From Chitinophagaceae bacterium UBA2467 (lineage in GTDB: Bacteria > Bacteroidota > Bacteroidia > Chitinophagales > Chitinophagaceae): 23,519 nt of DNA. The translations under genes and the position numbers were made by a program. The notes beneath the pieces are model-generated. The model was not told the origin of the DNA, ran no database searches, and worked only from the letters and a program-made list of their open reading frames with translations. Location of the stretch: positions 10,947 to 34,465 of the forward strand of contig DDPN01000123.1 in NCBI GenBank assembly GCA_002342205.1. The letters run 5' to 3'. This document shows positions 15,702 to 23,205 of the stretch, in pieces; the stretch's first letter is position 1; each line of letters starts with the position of its first letter.

Positions 15702-18266
15702 TTATTTCTTTTTAGCCGCTTTTTTCTTTGTCGGTTTGCCAGCTGGCTTTTTAGAAGCGGCTGCTTTCTTTTTAGAAAATGATCCTGGGAATTGAGTTTC
15801 TATAATCTCTTTAATATTCTCTAATGTCATTGCAGATGCTTCTGTAGCCGTTACTCTGCTGCCATCTTCTTTTTTGGGTAAGTAAATCATTTTTTTACCA
15901 AACCGGATCATAGGCCCCCATCTGCCATTTTCAAGAGCAATTTTTTCCTCCGGCCATCTGTGGATGTATCGATTGGCTTCTTTTTTGATCTTAGCCTCGA
16001 TGAGTTCTTTCATATCTGAATCACTCAGATTGGCAAAATCATATTTGCGTGGTACATTAATAAATATGCCATCCCATTTTATGAATGGACCGAATCTTCC
16101 ACTTCCTTTCGTAATTGGTTTGTCTTGGAAGGTGCCTACAGGCGCATCCGCTTTTTGTTTGGCTTTAATATATTCTACAGCTTTAGTAAAATCGACTGTA
16201 CCTAAGTCTGTCCCTTTTGGTAGAGAGATAAAATCGTCTCCCCATTTTACGTAAGGGCCGAATCTCCCAACATTTACCGATACATCTTTGTTCTCAAATT
16301 GTCCCATGGGACCTTGTGCTCCAAACAATGATAGGGCTTCTTCGTAGGTGATTGTCTCTATACTTTGGCCAGTAGGAATTTTGGCAAATCTTGGTTTTTC
16401 GTTTTCGTCTGCCTTCCCAATTTGGATCATTGCACCATATCTTCCCATCCTTGCTATGACAGGTTTGCCTGTCTCTGGATCCGTGCCAAGTTCCCTTTCA
16501 CCTTTAATTCGTTCTGCCGTTTCTATCGTTTTATCTACATCTTTTTTAAAAGGCTTGTAAAAGTCTTTTATCATTCGATTCCACTTCAGTTTTCCTGTGG
16601 CCACTTCGTCAAACTCACTTTCAATTTTAGCAGTGAAACCGTAGTCCATTACGTCATCAAAATATTGTAACAAAAAATCAGTAACGACCAGTCCTAAATC
16701 CGATGGAAATAACTTTGATTTTTCAGCACCGGTGTTTTCCTGCTCAATTAATTTACTGATTTGGTCTTTTTTTAAAACCAGTACTTGATAGTTTCTCTGG
16801 GTTCCTTCCTTGTCTCTTTTCTCAACATACCCTCTTTTTAGAATGGTGGAGATAGTAGGGGCATAGGTAGAAGGTCTACCAATTCCGAGCTCTTCCAGCT
16901 TTTTTACTAAGGAGGCTTCGGTATAGCGAGGTGCAGGGCGATCAAAACGCTCAATCGCCTTCATTTCTTTCAAAGGTAATTCCTGGCCCACTTTTAGTGG
17001 TGGTAACATTCCTTCTTCTTGTTCATTTTCGTCATCATCCTTTCCTTCACGATACACTTTTAAGAAACCATCAAATTTCAAAACCTCACCTGACGCCACT
17101 AATTCTTCTTGTTGTCCGGAGATACTGATGCGTGCAGTTGTTTTCTCGAGTTCTGCATCGGCCATTTGACTGGCCATTGTCCTTTTCCAGATCAATTCAT
17201 ACAAACGGGCCCATTCCGTTTCTTTAATGGAGGTGTTGCTCATGTAAGTGGGACGAATCGCTTCGTGTGCCTCCTGAGCTGACTCATTCTTGTTTTTAAA
17301 TTTTCTGAATTGGTGGTATTTCTTACCGTATTGCGAGTGTACTGTTTGTGTGATATCAGCTAGCGCAGTGTCACTTAAGTTAACGCTATCTGTACGCATA
17401 TAGGTGATATACCCGTTCTCATATAATTTTTGTGCGATCAACATGGTTCTTGATACGCCGTACCCCAATTTTCTTGATGCTTCTTGTTGTAATGTCGAGG
17501 TCGTAAATGGCGGGGCAGGGGAGCGTTTACCAGGTTTAACCTGAATGGAAGAAACGTTGTAAGTAGCGCCCACGCATTTTTCCAAAAAGCTGTTAGCGTC
17601 GTTGGCAGAGTTTTGTTTTTTGCCTTCTGCAACAAAAGTCACCCCTCTGTTATCTTCATCCTTTGCAGTGAAAGTGGCTTCAATTTTAAATTGACTCGCA
17701 GGTTTGAAATTATTAATTTCTCTTTCTCTTTCAACAATTAATCGCACCGCTACACTTTGTACACGACCTGCGCTCAAATTATTGCGCATGCTCATTTTCC
17801 GCCATAATACCGGGCTTAATTCAAAGCCTACGATTCTGTCTAAAACCCTTCTGGCTTGTTGTGCCATCACTAAATGCATATCAACCTTTCGAGGTTTTTT
17901 TACAGCAGATTCAATGGCAGGTTTCGTGATTTCGTGAAAAACAATACGTTTTGCCTTTTTAGGATCCAATCCCAACACTTCACACAAATGCCAACTGATA
18001 GCTTCTCCTTCGCGGTCCTCATCCGTTGCGAGCCAAACTTCTTTTGATTTGTTAGCAAGGGATGACAGTTCTTTAACTACTTTTTCTTTATCGGCAGAAA
18101 CAATATACCTAGGCTCAAATTCTTTTTCTAAATCAATGCCCATTCCCGCTTTTTCCAAGTCTCGAATATGGCCAAAGCAACTTTTCACCTGAAAATCTTT
18201 TCCCAGGATTTTCTCAATCGTTTTAGCTTTCGCTGGGCTCTCAACAATCAGTAAATTCTTAGCCAT
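15702..18266 (-). CDS. topA: DNA topoisomerase I (type IA)
   Basis: The product is 854 aa. It relaxes negative supercoils by a transient single-strand break. The TOPRIM domain starts at residue 5 (LLIVESPAKAKTIEKIL), with E9 and the metal-binding DEDREGE (82-88). The nucleophile is Y289 in GYITYMRTDS. GRVQSVAVRLIVERE (168-182) is another family block. Instead of C-terminal cysteine zinc ribbons, about four repeats of the type GRFGPFIKW / GRWGPMIRFG occur (roughly residues 610-800), matching the Toprim_Crpt module of Bacteroidota enzymes. The protein ends in a lysine/alanine-rich basic tail (KPTKKKAAKKK), likely to bind DNA. A methyltransferase gene follows after 3 bp. No exact TAnnTTTG box was seen in the 113-bp gap that separates it from the divergent ferredoxin gene. 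Confidence 0.96.
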   Translation of the reverse strand: MAKNLLIVESPAKAKTIEKILGKDFQVKSCFGHIRDLEKAGMGIDLEKEFEPRYIVSADKEKVVKELSSLANKSKEVWLATDEDREGEAISWHLCEVLGLDPKKAKRIVFHEITKPAIESAVKKPRKVDMHLVMAQQARRVLDRIVGFELSPVLWRKMSMRNNLSAGRVQSVAVRLIVEREREINNFKPASQFKIEATFTAKDEDNRGVTFVAEGKKQNSANDANSFLEKCVGATYNVSSIQVKPGKRSPAPPFTTSTLQQEASRKLGYGVSRTMLIAQKLYENGYITYMRTDSVNLSDTALADITQTVHSQYGKKYHQFRKFKNKNESAQEAHEAIRPTYMSNTSIKETEWARLYELIWKRTMASQMADAELEKTTARISISGQQEELVASGEVLKFDGFLKVYREGKDDDENEQEEGMLPPLKVGQELPLKEMKAIERFDRPAPRYTEASLVKKLEELGIGRPSTYAPTISTILKRGYVEKRDKEGTQRNYQVLVLKKDQISKLIEQENTGAEKSKLFPSDLGLVVTDFLLQYFDDVMDYGFTAKIESEFDEVATGKLKWNRMIKDFYKPFKKDVDKTIETAERIKGERELGTDPETGKPVIARMGRYGAMIQIGKADENEKPRFAKIPTGQSIETITYEEALSLFGAQGPMGQFENKDVSVNVGRFGPYVKWGDDFISLPKGTDLGTVDFTKAVEYIKAKQKADAPVGTFQDKPITKGSGRFGPFIKWDGIFINVPRKYDFANLSDSDMKELIEAKIKKEANRYIHRWPEEKIALENGRWGPMIRFGKKMIYLPKKEDGSRVTATEASAMTLENIKEIIETQFPGSFSKKKAAASKKPAGKPTKKKAAKKK

Positions 18267-18340
18267 GTGTACAAATAATTAGCGTATAAAGTGGGCGCAA
18301 GTTAGGCAAGAATAGGAAAAATTAATTTAAACCCAACATC

Positions 18341-18372
18341 TTGCCCTCTTCTTTGTTTTAGTTTTACCTTTG
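18341..18372 (+). promoter_or_regulatory. Bacteroidota-type promoter for the ferredoxin-iscX run
   Basis: TTG at 18341-18343 and TACCTTTG at 18365-18372 are separated by 21 bp, fitting the TTG ... TAnnTTTG arrangement of Bacteroidota sigma factors. The ATG of the ferredoxin gene is at 18380, 7 bp after the box, so the transcript should have almost no leader. Confidence 0.65.
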
Positions 18373-18379
18373 CACCGCT

Positions 18380-18715
18380 ATGTATACGATCCATTTTAAT
18401 TTTGAACAAGCAGGCCTTTCTCCTGTTGTTTTAGAGCAAGTTGAGCCAGGTCAGAGCCTCTTGGAGGTTGCATTAACTAATAATATTGAGCTTCATCATA
18501 ATTGTGGTGGGGTTTGTGCCTGTAGCACCTGTCACCTCTACATTAATAAAGGTGAGAACTTTCTAGAAGAGATTAGTGATAAGGAGGAAGACTTCATTGA
18601 CAGAGCTGTTAATCCCAGACTAAATTCAAGACTGGGTTGTCAGTGTGTGCTAGTAGAGGGGGCTGGAACTCTCGAAGTAACTATTCCCGATCAGACACAA
18701 TTTTTAGGCGAATAA
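18380..18715 (+). CDS. fdx: Adrenodoxin-type 2Fe-2S ferredoxin
   Basis: The product is 111 aa. The four cluster ligands follow the ISC/adrenodoxin spacing C-x5-C-x2-C-x35-C: C42, C48, C51 and C87, with extra cysteines at C46 and C89. The block NCGGVCACSTCH is close to the Fdx proteins used in iron-sulfur cluster assembly. It supplies electrons to that machinery or to redox enzymes in the cytoplasm. IscX follows 7 bp later, which supports the ISC-type role, although no iscS, iscU, iscA, hscA or hscB gene is in the window. It probably opens a five-gene rightward run that ends with maf. Confidence 0.9.
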   Translation: MYTIHFNFEQAGLSPVVLEQVEPGQSLLEVALTNNIELHHNCGGVCACSTCHLYINKGENFLEEISDKEEDFIDRAVNPRLNSRLGCQCVLVEGAGTLEVTIPDQTQFLGE

Positions 18716-18722
18716 TAACTGT

Positions 18723-18962
18723 ATGACACATTTTGAACCCCCGATTGGTTGGAGCGACCATGAAGATATTGCCCTGAAACTTTACGAACGTTTTGGTGAT
18801 GAATTTACAGAGAGTAAAATTTATCGAATTCGTTTCACTGATTTATTAGAATGGGTGTTAGAAATCCCTGGTTTTACAGGTACCCGTGAAGAAAGCAATG
18901 AGGGTCATCTGGAGATGATCCAAAGTTCGTGGGTGTACGAGTGGAGGGATAATCAAAAGTAA
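18723..18962 (+). CDS. iscX: Fe-S cluster assembly adaptor IscX
   Basis: The product is 79 aa, slightly larger than E. coli IscX (66 aa). The acidic small-protein pattern is preserved: GWSDHEDIALKLYERFGDEF, then YRIRFTDLLEWVLEIPGF, then SNEGHLEMIQSSWVYEW. RFTDLLEWV and SNE..LE.IQ..W are the family landmarks. IscX binds iron and the cysteine desulfurase IscS and tunes cluster assembly in organisms that have an ISC system. It lies 7 bp after the ferredoxin gene and 3 bp before the HAD phosphatase gene, so it is in the same transcript. In E. coli iscX also follows fdx, which supports both identifications. Confidence 0.9.
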   Translation: MTHFEPPIGWSDHEDIALKLYERFGDEFTESKIYRIRFTDLLEWVLEIPGFTGTREESNEGHLEMIQSSWVYEWRDNQK

Positions 18963-18965
18963 CCT

Positions 18966-19487
18966 ATGTCTGGTACTCCCTCTTTTAAACAGATAACTAC
19001 ATTCGTTTTTGATATGGATGGAGTGCTTACTGATGGGACGCTGCTTTTGCTTCCTGATCAAACACCCGTTCGTAAAATGCATATAAAAGACGGGTATGCC
19101 CTACAATTAGCTGTAAAAAGAGGATATCGAATCATGGTGATTTCTGGTTCAGTATCAGAACCAGCGGTAGAAAGATTAAAAAAATTAGGGATAGATTCAG
19201 TTTGGATGAATGTGCAGGACAAGAAAATTCTTTTGCAGGATTTAATGAAAAAAAATTCTTTGCAGCCTAATGAAGTCCTTTATATGGGTGATGATTTGCC
19301 CGACTACACCGCAATGAAATTTTGTGGACTCCCATGCTCCCCCGCGGATGCTGTAGATGAAATAAAAAGTATCTCCTTTTATATATCGCCATTTGCTGGC
19401 GGAAAGGGTTGTGTTAGGGATGTACTAGAAAAAGTAATGAGGGCTCGAGGAGATTGGGAACATTTGGAGACGGTTTCATCCTTGTAA
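18966..19487 (+). CDS. KdsC-like HAD phosphatase (3-deoxy-D-manno-octulosonate 8-phosphate phosphatase family)
   Basis: The product is 173 aa, the size of single-domain, tetrameric C0-type HAD phosphatases. The nucleophile motif FDMDGVLTDG (15-24) has D16 and D18. Motif II is VISGS (S60), the motif III lysine is in the region of DKK (85-87), and the final acid motif is GDDLPDYTAM (108-117). GGKGCVRDVLEKV (145-157) matches the C-terminal loop of KdsC that covers the active site of a neighbouring subunit. KdsC removes phosphate from KDO 8-phosphate in lipopolysaccharide core synthesis; related proteins act on other acidic sugar phosphates. No kdsA, kdsB or kdsD gene is adjacent. The start is 3 bp after the iscX stop. 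Confidence 0.85.
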   Translation: MSGTPSFKQITTFVFDMDGVLTDGTLLLLPDQTPVRKMHIKDGYALQLAVKRGYRIMVISGSVSEPAVERLKKLGIDSVWMNVQDKKILLQDLMKKNSLQPNEVLYMGDDLPDYTAMKFCGLPCSPADAVDEIKSISFYISPFAGGKGCVRDVLEKVMRARGDWEHLETVSSL

Positions 19488-19494
19488 TTGTCTT

Positions 19495-20433
19495 ATGCCA
19501 CTCATTAAAGTGATTACTGGTTTTTTTAGACTAATTCGTCTGCCCAATCTTATTTTTATTGCGCTCACACAGTTCTTACTACAATCTTGTATTTATGAGC
19601 CTCTGTATCGGCCATTTGTAACTATTGATGACACGCGACGTTTTGGATTTCTTTTAGTTGCATCGATTCTCATTGCTGCTGCTGGTTATATCATCAATGA
19701 TTATTTTGATATTGACATCGATCAAATAAATAAGCCTTCTCGTTTGGTAATTGGTAAATTAATTTCAAAGAGGGGGTCTATCTTTTTACATTTTGCTTTT
19801 AATGTAGCAGGACTAGTTTTTACCTACCTAGCGATTCGATCTATACAGCAGATTTATCTTGTTTTTTTGAACTTGGGAGTGGTAGTGCTACTTTGGTTTT
19901 ACTCTGTTCGTTATAAAAAGACACTCCTAGTTGGTAACATCATTATATCATTTTTAGTGGCTTGGGTAATTATTATCTTTTTTTTGTCAAAAATGGATCC
20001 TATCCAGCTACTTCGTGGCGCAGATAAAAGCCAATCCATTTTTTATCAGCTTACTATTTTATATGCTGGATTTGCTTTTCTAGCCACTTTCATTCGAGAG
20101 CTGATTAAAGATGTGGAGGATCAGGAGGGCGATCGTCGACATGGTTGCAAAACACTGCCAATCATGTGGGGTGCTGCGCTGACCCGAACTTTTATTGCAA
20201 GCTGGGTAGTCATTTTAGCTGTACTTGTCATTTTCGTGATGGTGTACTTGTTACAACTTAAAATGCGAATAGCTTTTGTTTATTCTTTTCTATTAGTTCT
20301 TATTCCAATTTTCTCAATACTGAAAAACTTAACTAAAGCCTCAACTTCGGAAGATTTTGGTAAACTTAGTGCTCAGATGAAATGGCTTTTACTAGCTGGT
20401 ATCATTTCAATGATTTTCTTTTATAGTAGATAA
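19495..20433 (+). CDS. UbiA-family prenyltransferase
   Basis: The product is 312 aa with about eight to nine hydrophobic membrane segments. The first aspartate-rich motif is NDYFDIDID (68-76: N68, D69, D72, D76), which binds magnesium-prenyl diphosphate. The second is in IKDVEDQEGDRRHGCKTLP, about residues 200-220. The family transfers a prenyl chain to an aromatic or other acceptor in the inner membrane. Bacteroidota homologues in this setting are often labelled geranylgeranylglycerol-phosphate geranylgeranyltransferase, but a quinone or haem role is also possible and the acceptor cannot be determined from sequence. It starts 7 bp after the KdsC-like gene and ends 1 bp before maf. Confidence 0.87.
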   Translation: MPLIKVITGFFRLIRLPNLIFIALTQFLLQSCIYEPLYRPFVTIDDTRRFGFLLVASILIAAAGYIINDYFDIDIDQINKPSRLVIGKLISKRGSIFLHFAFNVAGLVFTYLAIRSIQQIYLVFLNLGVVVLLWFYSVRYKKTLLVGNIIISFLVAWVIIIFFLSKMDPIQLLRGADKSQSIFYQLTILYAGFAFLATFIRELIKDVEDQEGDRRHGCKTLPIMWGAALTRTFIASWVVILAVLVIFVMVYLLQLKMRIAFVYSFLLVLIPIFSILKNLTKASTSEDFGKLSAQMKWLLLAGIISMIFFYSR

Positions 20434-20434
20434 T

Positions 20435-20998
20435 ATGCAACCAATTATTTTAGCTTCTCAGTCTCCACGTAGAAAGCAATTACTAGAATGGGCAGAGGTT
20501 CCGTTCACGGTAATTGTTAGTGATGTTGAGGAGTCCTTTCCACCCGATTTATCTCCTGTTGATGTTCCGGTTTTTATTGCAAATAAGAAAGCGAGGGCAG
20601 TTCAGCAGCATCAAAACGAACAAGCAATAATACTTGCTGCAGACACCATTGTTTTATTGGATGACCATATCCTTGGCAAGCCTGTACACCGCGAAGAGGC
20701 CGTTAGTATGCTGCTAGCTCTATCAGGATCTACGCATCGTGTAATTACAGGTGTAGTGATTCGACAAGGAGAAAAAGAGTTCTCCTTTCATGATATAACT
20801 GAAGTTACTTTTCACTCGTTGACACAAGATCAAATTGAATTTTATGTCGATCGGTACAAACCTTTTGACAAAGCGGGTAGCTATGCTATCCAAGAGTGGA
20901 TAGGGGTGGTAGGAATTCAGTCAATCAAAGGCGATTTTTATAATGTGATGGGGCTTCCTATCAGTAGGGTATTACAATATTTACAGGCTTTTAATTAG
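20435..20998 (+). CDS. maf: Maf family nucleoside triphosphate pyrophosphatase (dTTP/UTP type)
   Basis: The product is 187 aa, typical of the family. It hydrolyses canonical or modified nucleoside triphosphates to monophosphate and pyrophosphate, probably as a housecleaning enzyme. Diagnostic segments are ILASQSPRRKQLLEW (5-19) with the SQSPRR loop, AADTIVLLDDHILGKP around residues 69-84, GSTHRVITGV, YKPFDKAGSYAIQEW and the C-terminal GDFYNVMGLPI. The last two blocks fit the YhdE-like dTTP/UTP subgroup better than the m7GTP subgroup. The ATG is 1 bp after the UbiA-family stop, so translation is probably coupled. The 3' end overlaps the convergent OsmC-family gene by 8 bp. Confidence 0.93.
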   Translation: MQPIILASQSPRRKQLLEWAEVPFTVIVSDVEESFPPDLSPVDVPVFIANKKARAVQQHQNEQAIILAADTIVLLDDHILGKPVHREEAVSMLLALSGSTHRVITGVVIRQGEKEFSFHDITEVTFHSLTQDQIEFYVDRYKPFDKAGSYAIQEWIGVVGIQSIKGDFYNVMGLPISRVLQYLQAFN

Positions 20999-21407
20999 CC
21001 CATTCATTCCAATTTATCGCGACTTTAATTCCTGGGTGTATACTATTTAAAACTGGGCAGGTCTCTGCCGTGTTTTTCAGAATTACCTTACTTCTGTTTT
21101 CCAGGTTTATTAGTGAGGAAGGTATTTTCACATTTAATTTGATTTCGCTAACTCTTCTGGGGTCACTTGCCATAATTTTTTCAACCTCAATGCATAGGTT
21201 TTCTAAACTGGTGTCCATGCTACTGGCTTTAATTCCCATTACAGTTAACATACAGGCTGCTAGACTTGTTGCTAGTAAGTCTGTAGGAGAAAATCGTTCC
21301 CCCTTTCCATGATTATCTACTGGGGCGTCGGTTTCTATTGTGGATCCACTTTGATTGTGCGTACAACTAGTTCGAAGGTTTCCTTGGTAGTAAACGGCTG
21401 AAGTCAT
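20991..21407 (-). CDS. OsmC/Ohr family protein
   Basis: The product is 138 aa from the ATG at 21407; an in-frame TTG two codons upstream is less likely. It shows the OsmC fold: FSPTDLLATSLAACMLTVMG with C52, and a second conserved cysteine C117 in TAETCPVLNSIHP. In this family the two cysteines reduce organic hydroperoxides. The spacing and sequence fit the broad OsmC group (YhfA-like) rather than the Ohr subgroup, and some such proteins lack peroxidase activity in practice. Its 3' end overlaps the last 8 bp of maf on the opposite strand. A TAAATTTA box 15 bp upstream is a one-mismatch promoter candidate. Confidence 0.9.
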   Translation of the reverse strand: MTSAVYYQGNLRTSCTHNQSGSTIETDAPVDNHGKGERFSPTDLLATSLAACMLTVMGIKASSMDTSLENLCIEVEKIMASDPRRVSEIKLNVKIPSSLINLENRSKVILKNTAETCPVLNSIHPGIKVAINWNEWAN

Positions 21408-21453
21408 TCTCAATAATTTTCATAAATTTACGTTTCATAGATAAATTATAGCT

Positions 21454-22263
21454 GTGCGTAGCTCATTTATATTACTTTTTGTTTGTTCACTAATCTTACT
21501 GACCAAAGCTTCTTATGGTCAGTTTTCTCAAAAGGATGAACGAAGAGCTGAAAAGAGAAAAAAAATCAACGCCTTAATTCGACAAGCCGAAGAAGGAACA
21601 CTAGTCTATACTAAACATAGTGTATTTGGATTTCAAGCACGATCGAATGGGTATGGACTTTTTTATGAATTAGGTACTGCGAAGACCCCTTTAAAAAACA
21701 ATCTGTATCGATTCGATTTGACCGAGATTAAGCATCCAAAGGAAAATAAATTTCAAAATCTTTCGAATCCTTTCTTGTTTATCAGCAATCCCTATATCTA
21801 TGGGAAAGTCAATAATTTTTATCAGGCCTCTTTTAGTGTAGGTCAACAGCGATTGTTGGGGCAAAAAGGAAATAAAAATGGAGTAGCAGTTTCACTGCTT
21901 TATCATGGAGGGTTATCTTTAGGATTGCTTAAACCTTATTATGTTGAGGTAGAGGACCCCAATGGCCCTAATACTAAATTTATCAAGTATAGTTCGCAGG
22001 ATTCAATATTATTCCTAGGGCCTGCCATAATGGGAGCCGGGGGATTTTGGCGTGGATGGAATGAGTTGAAACTTAAACCTGGAGGTTTTGTCAAGTCCTC
22101 CTTACGATTTGATTACGGAAGATTTAACGAAGTGGTCAGTGCGCTTGAAATAGGTTGTAGCGCAGAATATTTTGCTGGCAATGTTCCTATTATGGCCCTT
22201 CAAAAAAATAAGTCTTTATTTTTTCAGGCACATATTGCACTGGTGTTTGGCCGAAGAAAGTAG
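21454..22263 (+). CDS. Predicted secreted or outer-membrane protein of unknown function
   Basis: The product is 269 aa and I do not recognise the family. The start is a GTG at 21454, the first plausible start that leaves an intact signal peptide: SSFILLFVCSLILLTKASYGQ, probably cleaved after SYG at residue 22. A short, highly charged segment (KDERRAEKRKKINALIRQAEE) follows. The rest is rich in alternating aromatic, glycine and hydrophobic residues (VFGFQARSNGYGLFYELG, QASFSVGQQRLL, GVAVSLLYHGGLSLGLLKPY), and the last strand ends FFQAHIALVFGRRK. This pattern suggests a small beta-barrel in the outer membrane. The gene diverges from the OsmC-family gene and its 3' end carries the lipA promoter. 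Confidence 0.75.
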   Translation: MRSSFILLFVCSLILLTKASYGQFSQKDERRAEKRKKINALIRQAEEGTLVYTKHSVFGFQARSNGYGLFYELGTAKTPLKNNLYRFDLTEIKHPKENKFQNLSNPFLFISNPYIYGKVNNFYQASFSVGQQRLLGQKGNKNGVAVSLLYHGGLSLGLLKPYYVEVEDPNGPNTKFIKYSSQDSILFLGPAIMGAGGFWRGWNELKLKPGGFVKSSLRFDYGRFNEVVSALEIGCSAEYFAGNVPIMALQKNKSLFFQAHIALVFGRRK

Positions 22264-22279
22264 TGAAATGTTACCTTTG
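22246..22279 (+). promoter_or_regulatory. Bacteroidota-type promoter for lipA
   Basis: TTTG at 22246-22249 and TACCTTTG at 22272-22279 are 22 bp apart, matching the TTTG/TTG ... TAnnTTTG pattern. The lipA ATG (22284) is 4 bp after the box, implying a near-leaderless transcript. Most of the promoter lies within the last codons of the upstream gene. Confidence 0.65.
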
Positions 22280-22283
22280 TAAC

Positions 22284-23201
22284 ATGTCTGCATCCTCCGT
22301 TGATTCTATTACCCCTGCACATCGTAAAAAGCCGGATTGGCTTCGTGTAAAACTTCCCATTGGTGAGAATTATAAACATGTGCGGCAGTTGGTTGATCAG
22401 CATAAATTGCACACCATCTGTGAGAGTGGTAATTGCCCAAACATGGGGGAGTGCTGGGGAGCTGGCACCGCCACTTTCATGATTTTAGGAAATGTTTGTA
22501 CACGTAGTTGCGGATTTTGCTCTGTGGCCACAGGTAGGCCAGATGCGGTGGATTGGGATGAGCCACAACGAGTGGCAGAGGCTATTTTACTGATGAAAGT
22601 TAAGCATGCTGTTATCACTTCTGTTGATCGTGATGAATTACCTGATGGGGGTTCAACAATTTGGTATAATACAATCAAAGCGGTCAAGACACTTTCCCCC
22701 GAGACTACCTTGGAAACTTTGATTCCTGATTTTAAAGGTCGTAAAGATGACATTCAACGAGTAATTGACGCGGCTCCGGAAGTAGTGAGTCACAATATTG
22801 AAACTGTTGAGCGAATGACAAGGCAGGTTCGCGTACAAGCTAAATACTGGAGAAGTATGGAAGTAATTCGTATTTTGAAAGAGGGTGGCATGCGAACTAA
22901 AAGTGGAATTATGTTAGGATTAGGAGAGGAGAAAGAAGAAGTAATTCAAACGTTGCAAGACCTTAAGGAAAATGGTTGTGATGTAGTTACCATTGGACAA
23001 TATTTGCAACCAACCAAAAAGCATTTACCAGTTGCCAGATTTGTTCATCCTGATGAATTTGCTGAATATCGCGAAATTGGCTACCAACTCGGGTTGGATT
23101 ATGTAGAAAGTGGACCGCTGGTTCGTTCTTCATACCATAGCGAAAAACACGTGATACCTGGATTTGGAAAAAACCAATGGCTTGCCAGCCGTTCAATCTA
23201 A
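22284..23201 (+). CDS. lipA: Lipoyl synthase
   Basis: The product is 305 aa from the ATG at 22284. A GTG at 22263 is in frame, but it would place the start upstream of the promoter box, so it is rejected. This radical-SAM enzyme inserts two sulfurs into protein-bound octanoyl groups to make lipoyl cofactor for pyruvate and 2-oxoglutarate dehydrogenases. The auxiliary 4Fe-4S cluster ligands are C46, C51 and C57 (CESGNCPNMGEC). The radical-SAM cluster ligands are C72, C76 and C79 (CTRSCGFC). RSSYHS at 281-286 near the C-terminus carries the serine that ligates the auxiliary cluster. VKLPIGENY and DLKENGCDVVTIGQYLQPT are further family blocks. No lipB gene is adjacent. The next gene starts 4 bp after its stop. 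Confidence 0.97.
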   Translation: MSASSVDSITPAHRKKPDWLRVKLPIGENYKHVRQLVDQHKLHTICESGNCPNMGECWGAGTATFMILGNVCTRSCGFCSVATGRPDAVDWDEPQRVAEAILLMKVKHAVITSVDRDELPDGGSTIWYNTIKAVKTLSPETTLETLIPDFKGRKDDIQRVIDAAPEVVSHNIETVERMTRQVRVQAKYWRSMEVIRILKEGGMRTKSGIMLGLGEEKEEVIQTLQDLKENGCDVVTIGQYLQPTKKHLPVARFVHPDEFAEYREIGYQLGLDYVESGPLVRSSYHSEKHVIPGFGKNQWLASRSI

Positions 23202-23205
23202 TACT

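Noticed and set aside
15964..17937. Several open frames of 60-100 codons on the plus strand across topA
   Set aside because: They lie wholly opposite a clear topA coding sequence, show no domain or signal pattern, and have no promoter or ribosome site; they are chance frames.
18267..18340. Possible regulatory RNA or riboswitch in the gap between topA and the ferredoxin gene
   Set aside because: The stretch is short and AT-rich with no convincing hairpin and no recognised riboswitch core.
21408..21413. TTG start for the OsmC-family gene
   Set aside because: An ATG lies two codons downstream and gives the usual family length.
22263..22283. In-frame GTG giving a LipA extension with a CxxC-like MKCYLCN beginning
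   Set aside because: The extension is encoded by the promoter -7 box itself (TACCTTTG), and LipA proteins normally start close to the ATG at 22284; the two cysteines are coincidental.
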